A model generated the notes under the pieces. That model was not told where the DNA came from, ran no database searches, and saw nothing but the letters and a program-made list of their open reading frames with translations. This document shows, in pieces, positions 51,838-60,303 of a DNA stretch of 64,000 nucleotides. Within the stretch, counting starts at the first letter, position 1; each line of letters begins with the position of its first letter. The stretch lies in assembly GCF_041447285.1 (NCBI RefSeq), contig NZ_JBGMEB010000012.1, forward strand, positions 87,482-151,481. The letters are read 5' to 3'. This DNA is from Methanomethylovorans sp041447285 (GTDB taxonomy: Archaea > Halobacteriota > Methanosarcinia > Methanosarcinales > Methanosarcinaceae). Position numbers and translations under genes: made by a program.

Positions 51838-52179
51838 ATGGTTTGTGAGTCAAAAAATGGTAAATGTGATCTGATCTCCAGATTTTCTGGAGAGATGGTA
51901 CGTGTCATTACAGGCAGTTCTCATTACAGAGGAGAATGCCTGATGGTCAATATCAATTCAAAAGATGTCTTCCTAAAAGATGTTGTGTGTAAAACAGAAT
52001 CTGGTTGGGTCAAAGTTTCGGATTTCATGCTTATATGCGGATCTTCGGTGGAAGCCATTTATATCGAATTAGGATACCCCTTTGAAGTAAACGAATCCCT
52101 TATCCTTTCTGTGGAGAACGGTCTGCTCAATCACAACTCTGAGGCGGAATGTAATCATGGGCCGGAGGGATTGTTATGA
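51838..52179 (+). CDS. Sm/Lsm-like small protein
   Basis: The 113-residue protein has a likely Sm fold: GEMVRVITGSSHYRGECLMVN matches the first Sm motif (a glycine, a hydrophobic-V-x-V strand, YxGE) and FLKDVV the end of it, while LICGSSVEAIYI matches the second motif with Cys in place of the usual Arg. The C-terminal 35 residues are unassigned and include Cys and His. Canonical Lsm proteins form RNA-binding rings. The change in the second motif and the lack of the usual Asn in motif one suggest it may bind something else, perhaps protein. It shares ATGA with the KaiC-type gene. Confidence 0.5.
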   Translation: MVCESKNGKCDLISRFSGEMVRVITGSSHYRGECLMVNINSKDVFLKDVVCKTESGWVKVSDFMLICGSSVEAIYIELGYPFEVNESLILSVENGLLNHNSEAECNHGPEGLL

Positions 52180-53255
52180 GCGAAGAGATCAGGATTCCTA
52201 CGGGCATAGCAGGACTGGACAGGGTCATTGAAGGTGGCGTGCGTGATAAGAGCACACTGCTTGTAGTAGGTTCAAGTGGTACTGGAAAATCTACTTTTGC
52301 TATGCAGTATATTGCTTATGGGCTTGAACACGGAGAAAATGCTCTTTATGTGAGTATGGAAGAGCCAGCAGAGCAAATCCTCAGGGAAGCTCGCATGTTG
52401 GGTTTTAATTTGGATAAATACTACAACAAAGAACTTTTCTTCTTCCACTCCAAGGGAAAGGATTTTGTTAAACTGGTAGATGAACAGTTACCAGCGCTTG
52501 TGGAAGCAAATAAGGACTATGCTGTAAAGACACGTGTAGTTATTGACCCCCTGACTCCGCTTATATGGTCTATTCAGGATAAGCAGGAACAAAGGGATAT
52601 CATCACCAAATTGTTCTATACATTAAAACAGCTTGGCCCTGTGCTGATCACAACTGAAGAACATGCAGCTCCTGGAGAAACGGTAGGTGAGGATGTTCTT
52701 ATTCCTATCTACATGTCAGATGGTGCTGTTCATTTGTCGTATCGGCCTATCGGAGGCGCTTTTAACCGTGCTCTTGAGATCATAAAGATGCGTGCTACAA
52801 GGCATGGTGAAGAGGTCTACCCGTATATATTTGTGCGTGGGATAGGTGTTGTTGTCAGAACCACTCCTCTTGTTTCGGCTGAGGATGCGCACAAATATGA
52901 TGAAATGTTCGATAAGGCTATTAGGACGGCAGCTGATCTCGGTGCTTCTGAAACCTTGCTTGAACGCATTGGATATGTAAAGAAAAATTGGGCTTATTCA
53001 TTCTCACCCAAGGAAACCCTTCAGATATTCTTTGAGTCACAGGGACTTACTGGTTCTATTAGAAAAGAAGATGTTGAAAAAAGGAAGCAAGAAGCTCAGC
53101 AGATAGCTGAACATGCAGGTGAGCAGTCTGCTTTCCTTGCAGATGTTGAAAAAACATTTGTGGGATCTCAAGAAACACCGACTACTCCACAAAAGCAATC
53201 TGAAGGTCTTATTGATATAGAGGATCTGAAAGAGCTGGAAGAGCTTGTGAAATAA
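52176..53255 (+). CDS. KaiC-family RecA-like ATPase
   Basis: The 359-residue protein has one KaiC/RadA-type ATPase domain: IPTGIAGLDRVIEGG, Walker A GSSGTGKST (residues 32-40), the catalytic-type acidic pair in SMEEPAEQI, Walker B RVVIDPLTPLIW and KMRATRHGEE as the arginine/KMR segment. The C-terminal 110 residues include helices and a Glu/Gln-rich tail. Single-domain KaiC proteins act as regulatory ATPases in archaea. It overlaps the Lsm-like gene and precedes the roadblock gene by 20 bp. It is not ArlH, which has a shorter and distinct form. Confidence 0.85.
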   Translation: MSEEIRIPTGIAGLDRVIEGGVRDKSTLLVVGSSGTGKSTFAMQYIAYGLEHGENALYVSMEEPAEQILREARMLGFNLDKYYNKELFFFHSKGKDFVKLVDEQLPALVEANKDYAVKTRVVIDPLTPLIWSIQDKQEQRDIITKLFYTLKQLGPVLITTEEHAAPGETVGEDVLIPIYMSDGAVHLSYRPIGGAFNRALEIIKMRATRHGEEVYPYIFVRGIGVVVRTTPLVSAEDAHKYDEMFDKAIRTAADLGASETLLERIGYVKKNWAYSFSPKETLQIFFESQGLTGSIRKEDVEKRKQEAQQIAEHAGEQSAFLADVEKTFVGSQETPTTPQKQSEGLIDIEDLKELEELVK

Positions 53256-53275
53256 GTATATCAGATGTGGTGCCA

Positions 53276-54046
53276 ATGGCTGTGAAAAAAACAAAAGAGG
53301 ATCTTGAGGATGTATCCCTCTTAAAATTCGCGCTGGTATCTCAGTTGAAGAGAACTTATGAAACAAGTGATGTAGACATATTGCTATTTGCGGGTGTTGA
53401 TGGGAAAATATATGCTTCCTATATTCCGGAAAGTATTGGTCCTAAGATTTTCGAACTGACAAATCTTATTACCAGCAATCTGTTGCATATTAGCCAGCAG
53501 CTTTCCATGGGTTTGCAGCAATCTGTGATAGAATATGATTTTGGTACTGTCATATTCTCATCTGTAGGAAAGGGTGCACTACTGATTTCATTGTTTACTA
53601 AGAAGATAGATCTTTCTCAGAATATGAGAAAAATAGAGATCACAAGGGAGGTCATGCAGCACCTTTTTGAGCAAAAACCCATGACTGAAGCACAGCTTTC
53701 TACATATCCCGCAGATGTCGCCAAAGAACTAAAGGAACTTGCAAAATGCGTATTTAATGAAATGTATACGCAGTCTTCTGAATATAAAAAGAACATGGAG
53801 ATTCTTAGCGATATCAAAGAGAAGATAACAGGTGTTATGGGACGTGGGGAAGTTGATCAGGTACTTGCTATGGCTTTCAATGAGATTGCTTCATCTCCAA
53901 AGTGGATGACGGAGAAACTATGGCCGTTGCTGCTGGAAATGGTGATCAATGATCAAATACGTCCACTACATGGCGACTACATTGCTGATGTTTGTATGGC
54001 CGAGTGGATACCTGATATCAAGCGTAAGCTTGAATCTTTTGTATAA
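53276..54046 (+). CDS. Roadblock/LC7-domain protein
   Basis: The 256-residue protein has an N-terminal roadblock-like domain (about residues 10-125) with DILLFAGVDGKIYASYIP and a second strand set DFGTVIFSSVGKGALLISL. A helical C-terminal half follows. Roadblock domains in prokaryotes control small GTPases or polarity (MglB type). No MglA-like GTPase is in the window, but a ParA/MinD ATPase and KaiC ATPases are. I choose the ATG at 53276 (MAVKKTK) rather than the GTG at 53267. It ends 16 bp before the coiled-coil gene. Confidence 0.68.
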   Translation: MAVKKTKEDLEDVSLLKFALVSQLKRTYETSDVDILLFAGVDGKIYASYIPESIGPKIFELTNLITSNLLHISQQLSMGLQQSVIEYDFGTVIFSSVGKGALLISLFTKKIDLSQNMRKIEITREVMQHLFEQKPMTEAQLSTYPADVAKELKELAKCVFNEMYTQSSEYKKNMEILSDIKEKITGVMGRGEVDQVLAMAFNEIASSPKWMTEKLWPLLLEMVINDQIRPLHGDYIADVCMAEWIPDIKRKLESFV

Positions 54047-54062
54047 AAACGGATGTGGCTTT

Positions 54063-55730
54063 ATGGTAAAAGTTACTGATCTAAAAAACAAGCTAGAAGA
54101 AGGCTCAGATTATATCGAGCCATGCGATGGTAATGACGCAGGAGATCAGTCTAATACAGATGCGTTATTTGCACAAGATGTTCTTTCATCATCTTCTGTG
54201 GAAGAAGCACACATATCTGAGTCCAATAATAAAGATAATGAACCTAAAAAAATTGTTGGAACATCATCTGAAAAGGAAAATCAGATCATTTGTGATGATA
54301 CGGCTTTTCAACTCATTCAGCAAAAACTTGCTTATTTCGAACAAAAGTTCTCTGAAATGCAATTGAAGCTGGATGAAGGTCTATCACAAAATTCAGGCTC
54401 TATGAGCGCATTGAAAGGTGAGATTTCTTCGCTTGCTTCAAATAAAGAGTTATCGAAGTTGCGAAAAGAGTTCGACACACTGCACAAAAAACTAAGCCGG
54501 GTAGCGAAGGAAGAAGATGCTTTGAGTGGCCAGTCGCTGAATGCTGCTAAAGTCCCTCCTGATGTGCTGCAGATCACATATTCAAAAACATTGAATGATC
54601 TGTACGGAGCGATTTTAAATATCTATGGCGATAGTGAAGCTGAAGCTATCATTAACAGTATCAGGGACAATGTACGTGGTTTTAGTGCAGGTGTAGATTT
54701 CTTCAGGTTTGAAGAAGGTTCATTTGTTGTAACTGAATTATCAGAAGCCATCCAGTCTCGGCTGGTTTCTACAAAACAGATTCATGGTACTTACATAGAA
54801 ATATTTAAAAGAATGGCTGAATATGTGCCGAATTATGAGTCGCAGGATTTCAGATCATTTGTAGAGACCGGAAGCAGAGAATATGCAGTTGAGAAGATAG
54901 CTGAGCATAATCATCGTCTAAAGGATCTGGAATCCCTTGTAAACAAATATTTACAGGAGTTGGATAATGTTTCTGAGAACATGGGTTTCGTGGCTCAGTT
55001 GCAGAATCAGCAGCTTGAAGAGATTAAAACCAAATCCGAGGACATTATCACTATCAAAGATCAGATCTCAAACCTTTCACACGCTGTAAACCTGCATACG
55101 CGCCTCTTCAAGAAACTCAATAGCAATTTGGAAACTATACGGTCACAGCTTGACTTAATTGAAACTAGCTCGCAGAGCAAGGTAGGGGCACAGGAAATTC
55201 TCTCTATGTCTTCTGAGATCTCCCAGGCTGTACCTTCACAGCCTGAAATTGCGGCTCTTGCTGCATCTCTGAATGACCTAAGGGAACAAACATCATTAAT
55301 GGTATCTGAGTTATATTCACGTGTAGACTCGGTCTTCTCGGATGTTCATGGCATTGAAGCAGTTTCCAGAGAAGTGGCTTCATTGCAGGAACAATTACAG
55401 AAACTACGCTCGGATATGCAGGACGATGTTATGTACATCGATATAAGTGACATCGAAGATTCCAATGTCAATGAAGATGTAGCTGTTGATGTTGAAAGTG
55501 ATCTATGCATTGACCTTAATGATATTCGTGAGCTAACAGGAGTTGTTGTAAGTACTTTGGGTTCTGTTGGCCCTTCAACCCTAAAGCAACTTAATAAGGC
55601 ACTCTGTTCCTCTGAAGTGAAACTGGATGACGAAGAACTGCTGCAAGTATTAGCTGAGGCATCATCATCGGGTATGATCATTTCTCAAAGAAAAGGCAGG
55701 TATCTGTATTACAGTGTAGGTCAAGCATAA
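54063..55730 (+). CDS. Long coiled-coil protein with C-terminal winged helix
   Basis: The 555-residue protein starts with about 80 polar, acidic residues. A coiled coil follows (about 80-165), then a globular domain (about 170-300, PPDVLQITYSKTLNDLYGAI onward), two more long coiled coils (300-440) and a C-terminal winged-helix-like module (about 485-555) ending GRYLYYSVGQA. The frame is open from 53949 but the ATG at 54063 follows GGATGTGG and avoids overlap with the roadblock gene. Architecture suggests a scaffold. ArlC/D/E scaffold proteins of the archaellum are also coiled coils, but I see no clear homology. Confidence 0.6.
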   Translation: MVKVTDLKNKLEEGSDYIEPCDGNDAGDQSNTDALFAQDVLSSSSVEEAHISESNNKDNEPKKIVGTSSEKENQIICDDTAFQLIQQKLAYFEQKFSEMQLKLDEGLSQNSGSMSALKGEISSLASNKELSKLRKEFDTLHKKLSRVAKEEDALSGQSLNAAKVPPDVLQITYSKTLNDLYGAILNIYGDSEAEAIINSIRDNVRGFSAGVDFFRFEEGSFVVTELSEAIQSRLVSTKQIHGTYIEIFKRMAEYVPNYESQDFRSFVETGSREYAVEKIAEHNHRLKDLESLVNKYLQELDNVSENMGFVAQLQNQQLEEIKTKSEDIITIKDQISNLSHAVNLHTRLFKKLNSNLETIRSQLDLIETSSQSKVGAQEILSMSSEISQAVPSQPEIAALAASLNDLREQTSLMVSELYSRVDSVFSDVHGIEAVSREVASLQEQLQKLRSDMQDDVMYIDISDIEDSNVNEDVAVDVESDLCIDLNDIRELTGVVVSTLGSVGPSTLKQLNKALCSSEVKLDDEELLQVLAEASSSGMIISQRKGRYLYYSVGQA

Positions 55731-55772
55731 GAGCTGGTTTCAGTTACTACATTTGAGCAGAGTTGATAATAA

Positions 55773-56546
55773 ATGCAGCAAACAGAGGTTATTCACAAAG
55801 CAGGAGATATGTCTTATGAACTTCTCATATCTGCGAATGCTGTTGATAATCTCAATATCGATGTAGGCACTGGCGATAGGGATGGTTTCATTTATTTCCA
55901 CCAAAAATTCGGAATGCCATATAAATTCCTTCTAAGGAAATCTATTGAATCAGGGCATTTCTTATTCGTATCCGTATCCGATAATAACAAACTCATAGGT
56001 TTTGCAAGGTTTGAGAAACTGGAAGAACATACTGAAAAAGAAATAAAAGGTAAGATGAAAATTGTCACACCTTCTTTATTCCTGTTGCGCAGTATGGAAA
56101 TTCACTCTGCTTTCCGTAATTGCGGAATTGGAAGAGTGCTGTTCTCGACTGCTGTATACTATCTTAAAGGCAATGTCTTGACAATTCCGGATAATCCCGA
56201 AGCTGCAAGTTTCTTCAGAAAAAAACTGGGCTTCAGCGATGTTACAGGTCCTGTTGGCAGCAGTGGCCAGAAGTATGAAGGGCATTTGATGCTCACTTAT
56301 CCTAAAGCTGTTACTTTGTGGCATGAGATAGCAAGAAAGTACCCAAGGATAGTATATCCTGAGCTAGTTGATCTTTATGAATCGCTTAAATTCCGTCATA
56401 GCATGGGTAAAGCAATATCCTGCAATGATATTTCCAGATTTGAGATACTTCTTGCAGGCTGCAGTGGAATGTTGTCTGATGCTATGCAAGAAGATATGCA
56501 ATATCTGATGGCTAAGTTGCGTAAAGGTGTTAGTTGTAAGGCTTGA
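55773..56546 (+). CDS. GNAT-family acetyltransferase
   Basis: The 257-residue protein has a GNAT domain in its first 175 residues: the core strand SMEIHSAFRNCGIGRVLFSTA carries the acetyl-CoA loop (RNCGIG), and DNPEAASFFRKKLGF is the typical fourth-motif helix. The C-terminal 80 residues are helical and unassigned. It is the second acetyltransferase of the region and differs from the first, which has a zinc ribbon. The ribosome-binding site is weak (GAGTTGAT). It is 42 bp from the coiled-coil gene and probably in the same operon. Confidence 0.75.
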   Translation: MQQTEVIHKAGDMSYELLISANAVDNLNIDVGTGDRDGFIYFHQKFGMPYKFLLRKSIESGHFLFVSVSDNNKLIGFARFEKLEEHTEKEIKGKMKIVTPSLFLLRSMEIHSAFRNCGIGRVLFSTAVYYLKGNVLTIPDNPEAASFFRKKLGFSDVTGPVGSSGQKYEGHLMLTYPKAVTLWHEIARKYPRIVYPELVDLYESLKFRHSMGKAISCNDISRFEILLAGCSGMLSDAMQEDMQYLMAKLRKGVSCKA

Positions 56547-56597
56547 AATTTATTATTGTCTTGTTTCTATTGGTTTGAATATCTGATGGAGGATAGT

Positions 56598-57167
56598 GTG
56601 GCAAATATAGATTCTCAGAAACTGCGCAGAAAATTGCTTAAGTTACATACTAAATATCATGTAGCTCCCCTTAAAGAGCAACATAAGGAACAAACTATAT
56701 CTGCTGCAGAATGTACGGTTGCTATAGATCAGATCACAGACCATTTACTTCAAAGCATGAGACAGAAGCTACGAAAGGAAGTAGCTCAGGCATTTAAACA
56801 GAGTGAAAATCCTGAGATTCCATATTTTGCTGTGATCATGGACATTATGCAATTCATGAATGAATTTGTGGGTGATCCGCATACTGTAGAACTTATATTC
56901 GTACGTGTGAACAATGAAGTAGCGCGCAGAAAACTGGAACTCGATGAAAAGATGTACTATTCTGACGATCAATGGACAAGCGAGCTTTCAGAGGGTGCTG
57001 TTCAAAATCTGAGAGATGCAGGTACTGAGAGGGATTACATTTTACTTGTGGAAAAACTGCTGGACACTTTGTCAACTTCAGCTAATAATCAGGAGATCAA
57101 TATTGCACGTATAAGGCTTGTGAATATTATCCGCAAGCACACCCATCATGAACTTAAGGACTTATGA
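56598..57167 (+). CDS. Helical hypothetical protein
   Basis: The 189-residue protein is predicted to be almost all alpha-helical and charged, with repeated K/E/R-rich segments. I do not recognise it. I choose the GTG start at 56598, five bases after GGAGG (the ATG at 56586 overlaps that site). It follows the acetyltransferase by 51 bp and is the last gene of the plus-strand run before the convergent KaiC-like gene. Confidence 0.6.
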   Translation: MANIDSQKLRRKLLKLHTKYHVAPLKEQHKEQTISAAECTVAIDQITDHLLQSMRQKLRKEVAQAFKQSENPEIPYFAVIMDIMQFMNEFVGDPHTVELIFVRVNNEVARRKLELDEKMYYSDDQWTSELSEGAVQNLRDAGTERDYILLVEKLLDTLSTSANNQEINIARIRLVNIIRKHTHHELKDL

Positions 57168-57212
57168 TACCGTAAATATGAGTTTTCTTTTTCATTTATT
57201 TCTCAAAACAGG

Positions 57213-57905
57213 TTACTGAGGCGTGATGGAACATCCATCGTCTGAAAACTTCAGATCATGTTTTCCGGCAATATAATCTCTGCCTCTGGATTTTACTATC
57301 TTGATGTATCTATGGATCTCATTACTTTTTCGATCCTGGTTTCCTAACTCTATTACTACATCGGAAAGATGGCTTAGGTTGTCGCTACTAATTTTGTCTC
57401 CTGTTATATCTCCTGTCATGATAAGTACCGCATTTGCAGCTGCAAAATCCCGGAGCAGGTTTACAAGAAAAGCTCTTTTTTCTAAAGGAAGCAATTCTCT
57501 GTCATTTTCAAAAGATGGGGATATGTCTAATAATACTGTTACCGGATCTATAACTATCCTGTTTGGCTTGTCCTGCAATAGGGTATGGAAATATTTGAGC
57601 GTTGCATAGTCTCCCTTAGTCAGTATTTGTTTATCCAACTCCAGGAATTGCATATTTCCGCATTTAACTGCTTCTTCATCAAAGAATGAATAGCTTTGTG
57701 CAAGGTGTAACAGTTTATCTGCAGGTTCAGATAACACAGTGATATAAACGCATTTTTCGCCAGCCTTTGCAGCCGCAAAAAGCGATTGTAAGCATATCAT
57801 GGTGCGCCCACTGCCAGAAGGTCCTGCTATCAATATACTTGAAGGTTGTGTAAGCCCTCCTTTGAGAATATGATCTAAATCGGGTATGTATGTTGGAAAT
57901 AGCAT
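57213..57905 (-). CDS. KaiC-like protein with Arg in the Walker A motif
   Basis: The 230-residue single-domain protein has PDLDHILKGGL (KaiC start) and the P-loop AGPSGSGRTM, where R34 takes the place of the invariant Lys. LSEPADKLLHLA corresponds to the acidic strand-helix segment, and RIVIDPVTVLLD is Walker B. The rest of the fold is kept. The Lys to Arg exchange usually abolishes ATP hydrolysis, so this may be a regulatory or nucleotide-sensing partner of the KaiC-type ATPase at 52176. It is convergent with the gene at 56598 and divergent from the gene at 58075. Confidence 0.78.
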   Translation of the reverse strand: MLFPTYIPDLDHILKGGLTQPSSILIAGPSGSGRTMICLQSLFAAAKAGEKCVYITVLSEPADKLLHLAQSYSFFDEEAVKCGNMQFLELDKQILTKGDYATLKYFHTLLQDKPNRIVIDPVTVLLDISPSFENDRELLPLEKRAFLVNLLRDFAAANAVLIMTGDITGDKISSDNLSHLSDVVIELGNQDRKSNEIHRYIKIVKSRGRDYIAGKHDLKFSDDGCSITPQ

Positions 57906-58074
57906 ATGGGCACCTTATTAAGTTCAATGTGAATCTTGGATAGTTATATATTTATCGAAATAAATGTTTATGTCCATTGGTGTAGCTGTTGCATACTCAG
58001 TATACATCGAGCATTTCCATATCCAATCATTCATTAATTCGTTATAAGATTTAATCCATCAAATGTTGATCATC

Positions 58075-58482
58075 ATGCCAGTGCCTGAATATGATATTAA
58101 TGTTATTGCTTTGCTTAACGATCTTGATGATCGTTTAAGACAGCTGGAATCCCGTGTTGCTGAGGTAGAACTTAGGTCTTCTCCCCCGGTAGATGATAAA
58201 ATGGCCATGTTTCTTACGGTTCCTGATTCTATCCGCAAGTCACTTCTTGCTGTGTCCACTCTGGAGTCATGTACTGCGGATGAGGTGAGTGAGATAACAG
58301 GTCGTCACAGGTCTATTGAGAATAAGTACCTCAATGAGCTTTACAGGTCAGGCTGGTTAAAAAGAGACCGGAAAGGTAAAAAGATCTTCTACTCTTTAAA
58401 AAAGAGATTGGAGGCAGACAAAAAACAATATGTATCTGCGGTAGAAGAACTTGAAAGCAAGCTTGACCAGTTGCTGGGGTGA
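58075..58482 (+). CDS. Coiled-coil protein with winged-helix domain
   Basis: The 135-residue protein has an N-terminal coiled coil (NDLDDRLRQLESRVAEVE), a winged-helix-like centre (RKSLLAVSTLESCTADEVS and KIFYSLKKRL) and a C-terminal coiled coil. The winged-helix ending KGKKIFYSLKK resembles the ending GRYLYYSVGQA of the long coiled-coil protein at 54063. I choose the ATG at 58075 (MPVPEYDINV); a TATA-like GTTATAAGATTTA at about 58041-58053 implies an almost leaderless transcript. The ATG at 58063 would add four residues. It precedes the ParA-like gene by 4 bp. Confidence 0.62.
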   Translation: MPVPEYDINVIALLNDLDDRLRQLESRVAEVELRSSPPVDDKMAMFLTVPDSIRKSLLAVSTLESCTADEVSEITGRHRSIENKYLNELYRSGWLKRDRKGKKIFYSLKKRLEADKKQYVSAVEELESKLDQLLG

Positions 58483-58486
58483 AAAA

Positions 58487-59218
58487 GTGCTGCTGAGTTT
58501 TCATTCTTACAAGGGTGGTACAGGAAAAACAACCTTTGTGAGTAATCTGGGTGTTTATTTTGCACAGCAAGGACATAAAGTATGCATCATTGATACAGAT
58601 GTGAACGGTCCGGGTTTGCATTCTCTTTTTGGTATTCATCTTTCTGCAACATTGGTGGATTTTTTACAAAATGAGTGCAAGATAAATGAGATCGTATACA
58701 AGCCATATAAGGATCTTGATCTTTATATCATTCCATCCAAAGCTTGTGAAGAGGATATTTCTTCAATGTTCAATTCTCCGGGTGAGGCCAGGGATAAAAT
58801 GCTTGAGGTTGTGAAGTTCCTGAACAAACAGTTTCAGGTGGATCATATCCTATTTGATTGCAGCCCAGGTATTAACAAATCCAGCCTGCTAGTCATGAAT
58901 ATAGCTGACAGCGCCACGATTGTTTCCACCATTGATATGCAGGACATAAGGGGAACCTATATCCTATCCAATATGTCATCAAAATTAGGAACTAAAGCGA
59001 ATCTTCTTTTTAATAAAACTCCTATGGATAAATTAGAAGAGATCAATGTTATCGTGGCAGATTTCAGTAAAAAACTGGGAACTTCGCTTCTAGGCTTGCT
59101 GACTTTTGATGATGTGGTGGCGCGCACTTGGTCAAGGAAGATGGTAATGCTAGATGAGAATAACTGTGACTATTGCCAGCAGTTGCGCAACATTGCAACA
59201 AGGTTGCTGAACTGCTGA
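58487..59218 (+). CDS. ParA/MinD-family ATPase
   Basis: The 243-residue protein has a deviant Walker A KGGTGKTTF (residues 9-17) with the signature Lys9, followed by IIDTDVNGPGLHSLFG and Walker B ILFDCSPGINKSS. A CDYCQQLR motif lies near the C-terminus. ParA/MinD proteins are membrane- or DNA-associated positioning ATPases. The start GTG at 58487 follows GGGGTG five bases earlier and the protein then begins directly at the first strand. In this context it may position the neighbouring KaiC/coiled-coil complex or the archaellum pole, which is inference. Confidence 0.85.
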   Translation: MLLSFHSYKGGTGKTTFVSNLGVYFAQQGHKVCIIDTDVNGPGLHSLFGIHLSATLVDFLQNECKINEIVYKPYKDLDLYIIPSKACEEDISSMFNSPGEARDKMLEVVKFLNKQFQVDHILFDCSPGINKSSLLVMNIADSATIVSTIDMQDIRGTYILSNMSSKLGTKANLLFNKTPMDKLEEINVIVADFSKKLGTSLLGLLTFDDVVARTWSRKMVMLDENNCDYCQQLRNIATRLLNC

Positions 59219-59220
59219 TC

Positions 59221-59949
59221 TTATGCTTTTCGATATTCTTCGATGTGCTCGTGGACAATTTTGTCCAGTTCTTTTCTTTCCTCTAAACTGAGGCTGAAAA
59301 TCTCTTTGATCTTTTTGATATCGCTATTCACTGCAGGCTTTAGCGTGAGTCTGTTATTTTTAAAAGTATACTGTATGTCGTCCTTGCTCTTTTTTGGTCC
59401 CATCTGGATAGCATCTTCTGTCACATAAAGAACCTCGTCGAATATGGTGAAGAGAAGTTTCTGTGTCTCTGTTTCAAGTGCATTTAGAGCAACAGTACAG
59501 ATCATTGTTCCCTCTTTATCTTTCACGCGGGAAGCAAGAAGATCAAGAAAATGCAGAAAAGGGAGCTTATTACGGCGCCACCTTAGATATTCAAGGTCTT
59601 CAAGGAATACCAACTGTTTTAATTTCATTTGCTCTTCGAGCTTCATCAATACTTCTGTCATATCCAGACAAGTGGCACTTCCTACAGAGAACAATGATGT
59701 GCCATCGCATTTTTCGGCAAGTTCCGCATGTAATCCTGGGTGAGACTTAAATTCTTCAGATGATCCATTGGTATGCTCATTAAAGAGTAACATAGACATT
59801 AGCATACCCTTTTTCTCTAAAAGGGATGACGTGATACAGTATGCCAGTTCAGGCATTTTAGCCTGTTCACTATATACAAATAAAACATTATTGCCATTTA
59901 TCAACCCTAAAAGATCTGTTCCCGCATTTTCACCTGAAATATTAGTCAT
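59221..59949 (-). CDS. Uncharacterised alpha/beta protein, possible degenerate RecA-fold
   Basis: The 242-residue protein has alternating hydrophobic strands and helices (NNVLFVYSEQAK, QLVFLEDLEYLRW, TMICTVALNAL) with spacing like that of KaiC/DUF835-type regulators, but no P-loop. Start ATG 59949 follows TGGGGA; a TTG at 59961 lies upstream. The last residues form a charged helix. It is convergent with the ParA-like gene (2 bp gap). I would place it with this region's regulatory set, but homology is weak. Confidence 0.55.
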   Translation of the reverse strand: MTNISGENAGTDLLGLINGNNVLFVYSEQAKMPELAYCITSSLLEKKGMLMSMLLFNEHTNGSSEEFKSHPGLHAELAEKCDGTSLFSVGSATCLDMTEVLMKLEEQMKLKQLVFLEDLEYLRWRRNKLPFLHFLDLLASRVKDKEGTMICTVALNALETETQKLLFTIFDEVLYVTEDAIQMGPKKSKDDIQYTFKNNRLTLKPAVNSDIKKIKEIFSLSLEERKELDKIVHEHIEEYRKA

Positions 59950-60162
59950 ACTTCCCCACAAACGTTTTATACTATAATCACTCAGCCAAGATTCTTTTAC
60001 TAAGATTGTATCTGGATTAGGTTTAATTAGTTATTATATTTTACTGTCTTTTATTTTTCCTTTAACTCTTGTGTTTCACTTTATCGTATGTTACATTTCT
60101 TCGAGTAAACTTGCGAAAAGGTTAATAGCAATAGTACCAGATGTAATTTGAGGTGGAATTGT

Positions 60163-60303
60163 ATGTCAAAATTCCTAAAAAGAGATTACGAAAGAAAAGG
60201 CGAAAAGAAAAATGAGGAATTGGAATCCAAGCTAATACAAGATAACCTCTCAGAGCTCAAACAAGAGCTAGTTGAACTCCCAGGCGGTGAAGATTTCGAG
60301 TGA
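60163..60303 (+). CDS. 46-residue charged microprotein
   Basis: A short gene with GAGGTGG seven bases before the ATG encodes a Lys/Glu-rich helix (FLKRDYERKGEKKNEEL) ending GGEDFE. Its TGA overlaps the GTG start of the MoaD/ThiS-like gene (GTGA), so the two are translationally coupled. I do not recognise a family. Confidence 0.6.
   Translation: MSKFLKRDYERKGEKKNEELESKLIQDNLSELKQELVELPGGEDFE

Noticed and set aside
52176..57905. KaiC-like proteins considered as ArlH of the archaellum motor
   Set aside because: Sequence around the P-loop and the neighbours (no arlI, arlJ, arlF or arlG) do not fit. ArlH normally sits directly before arlI.
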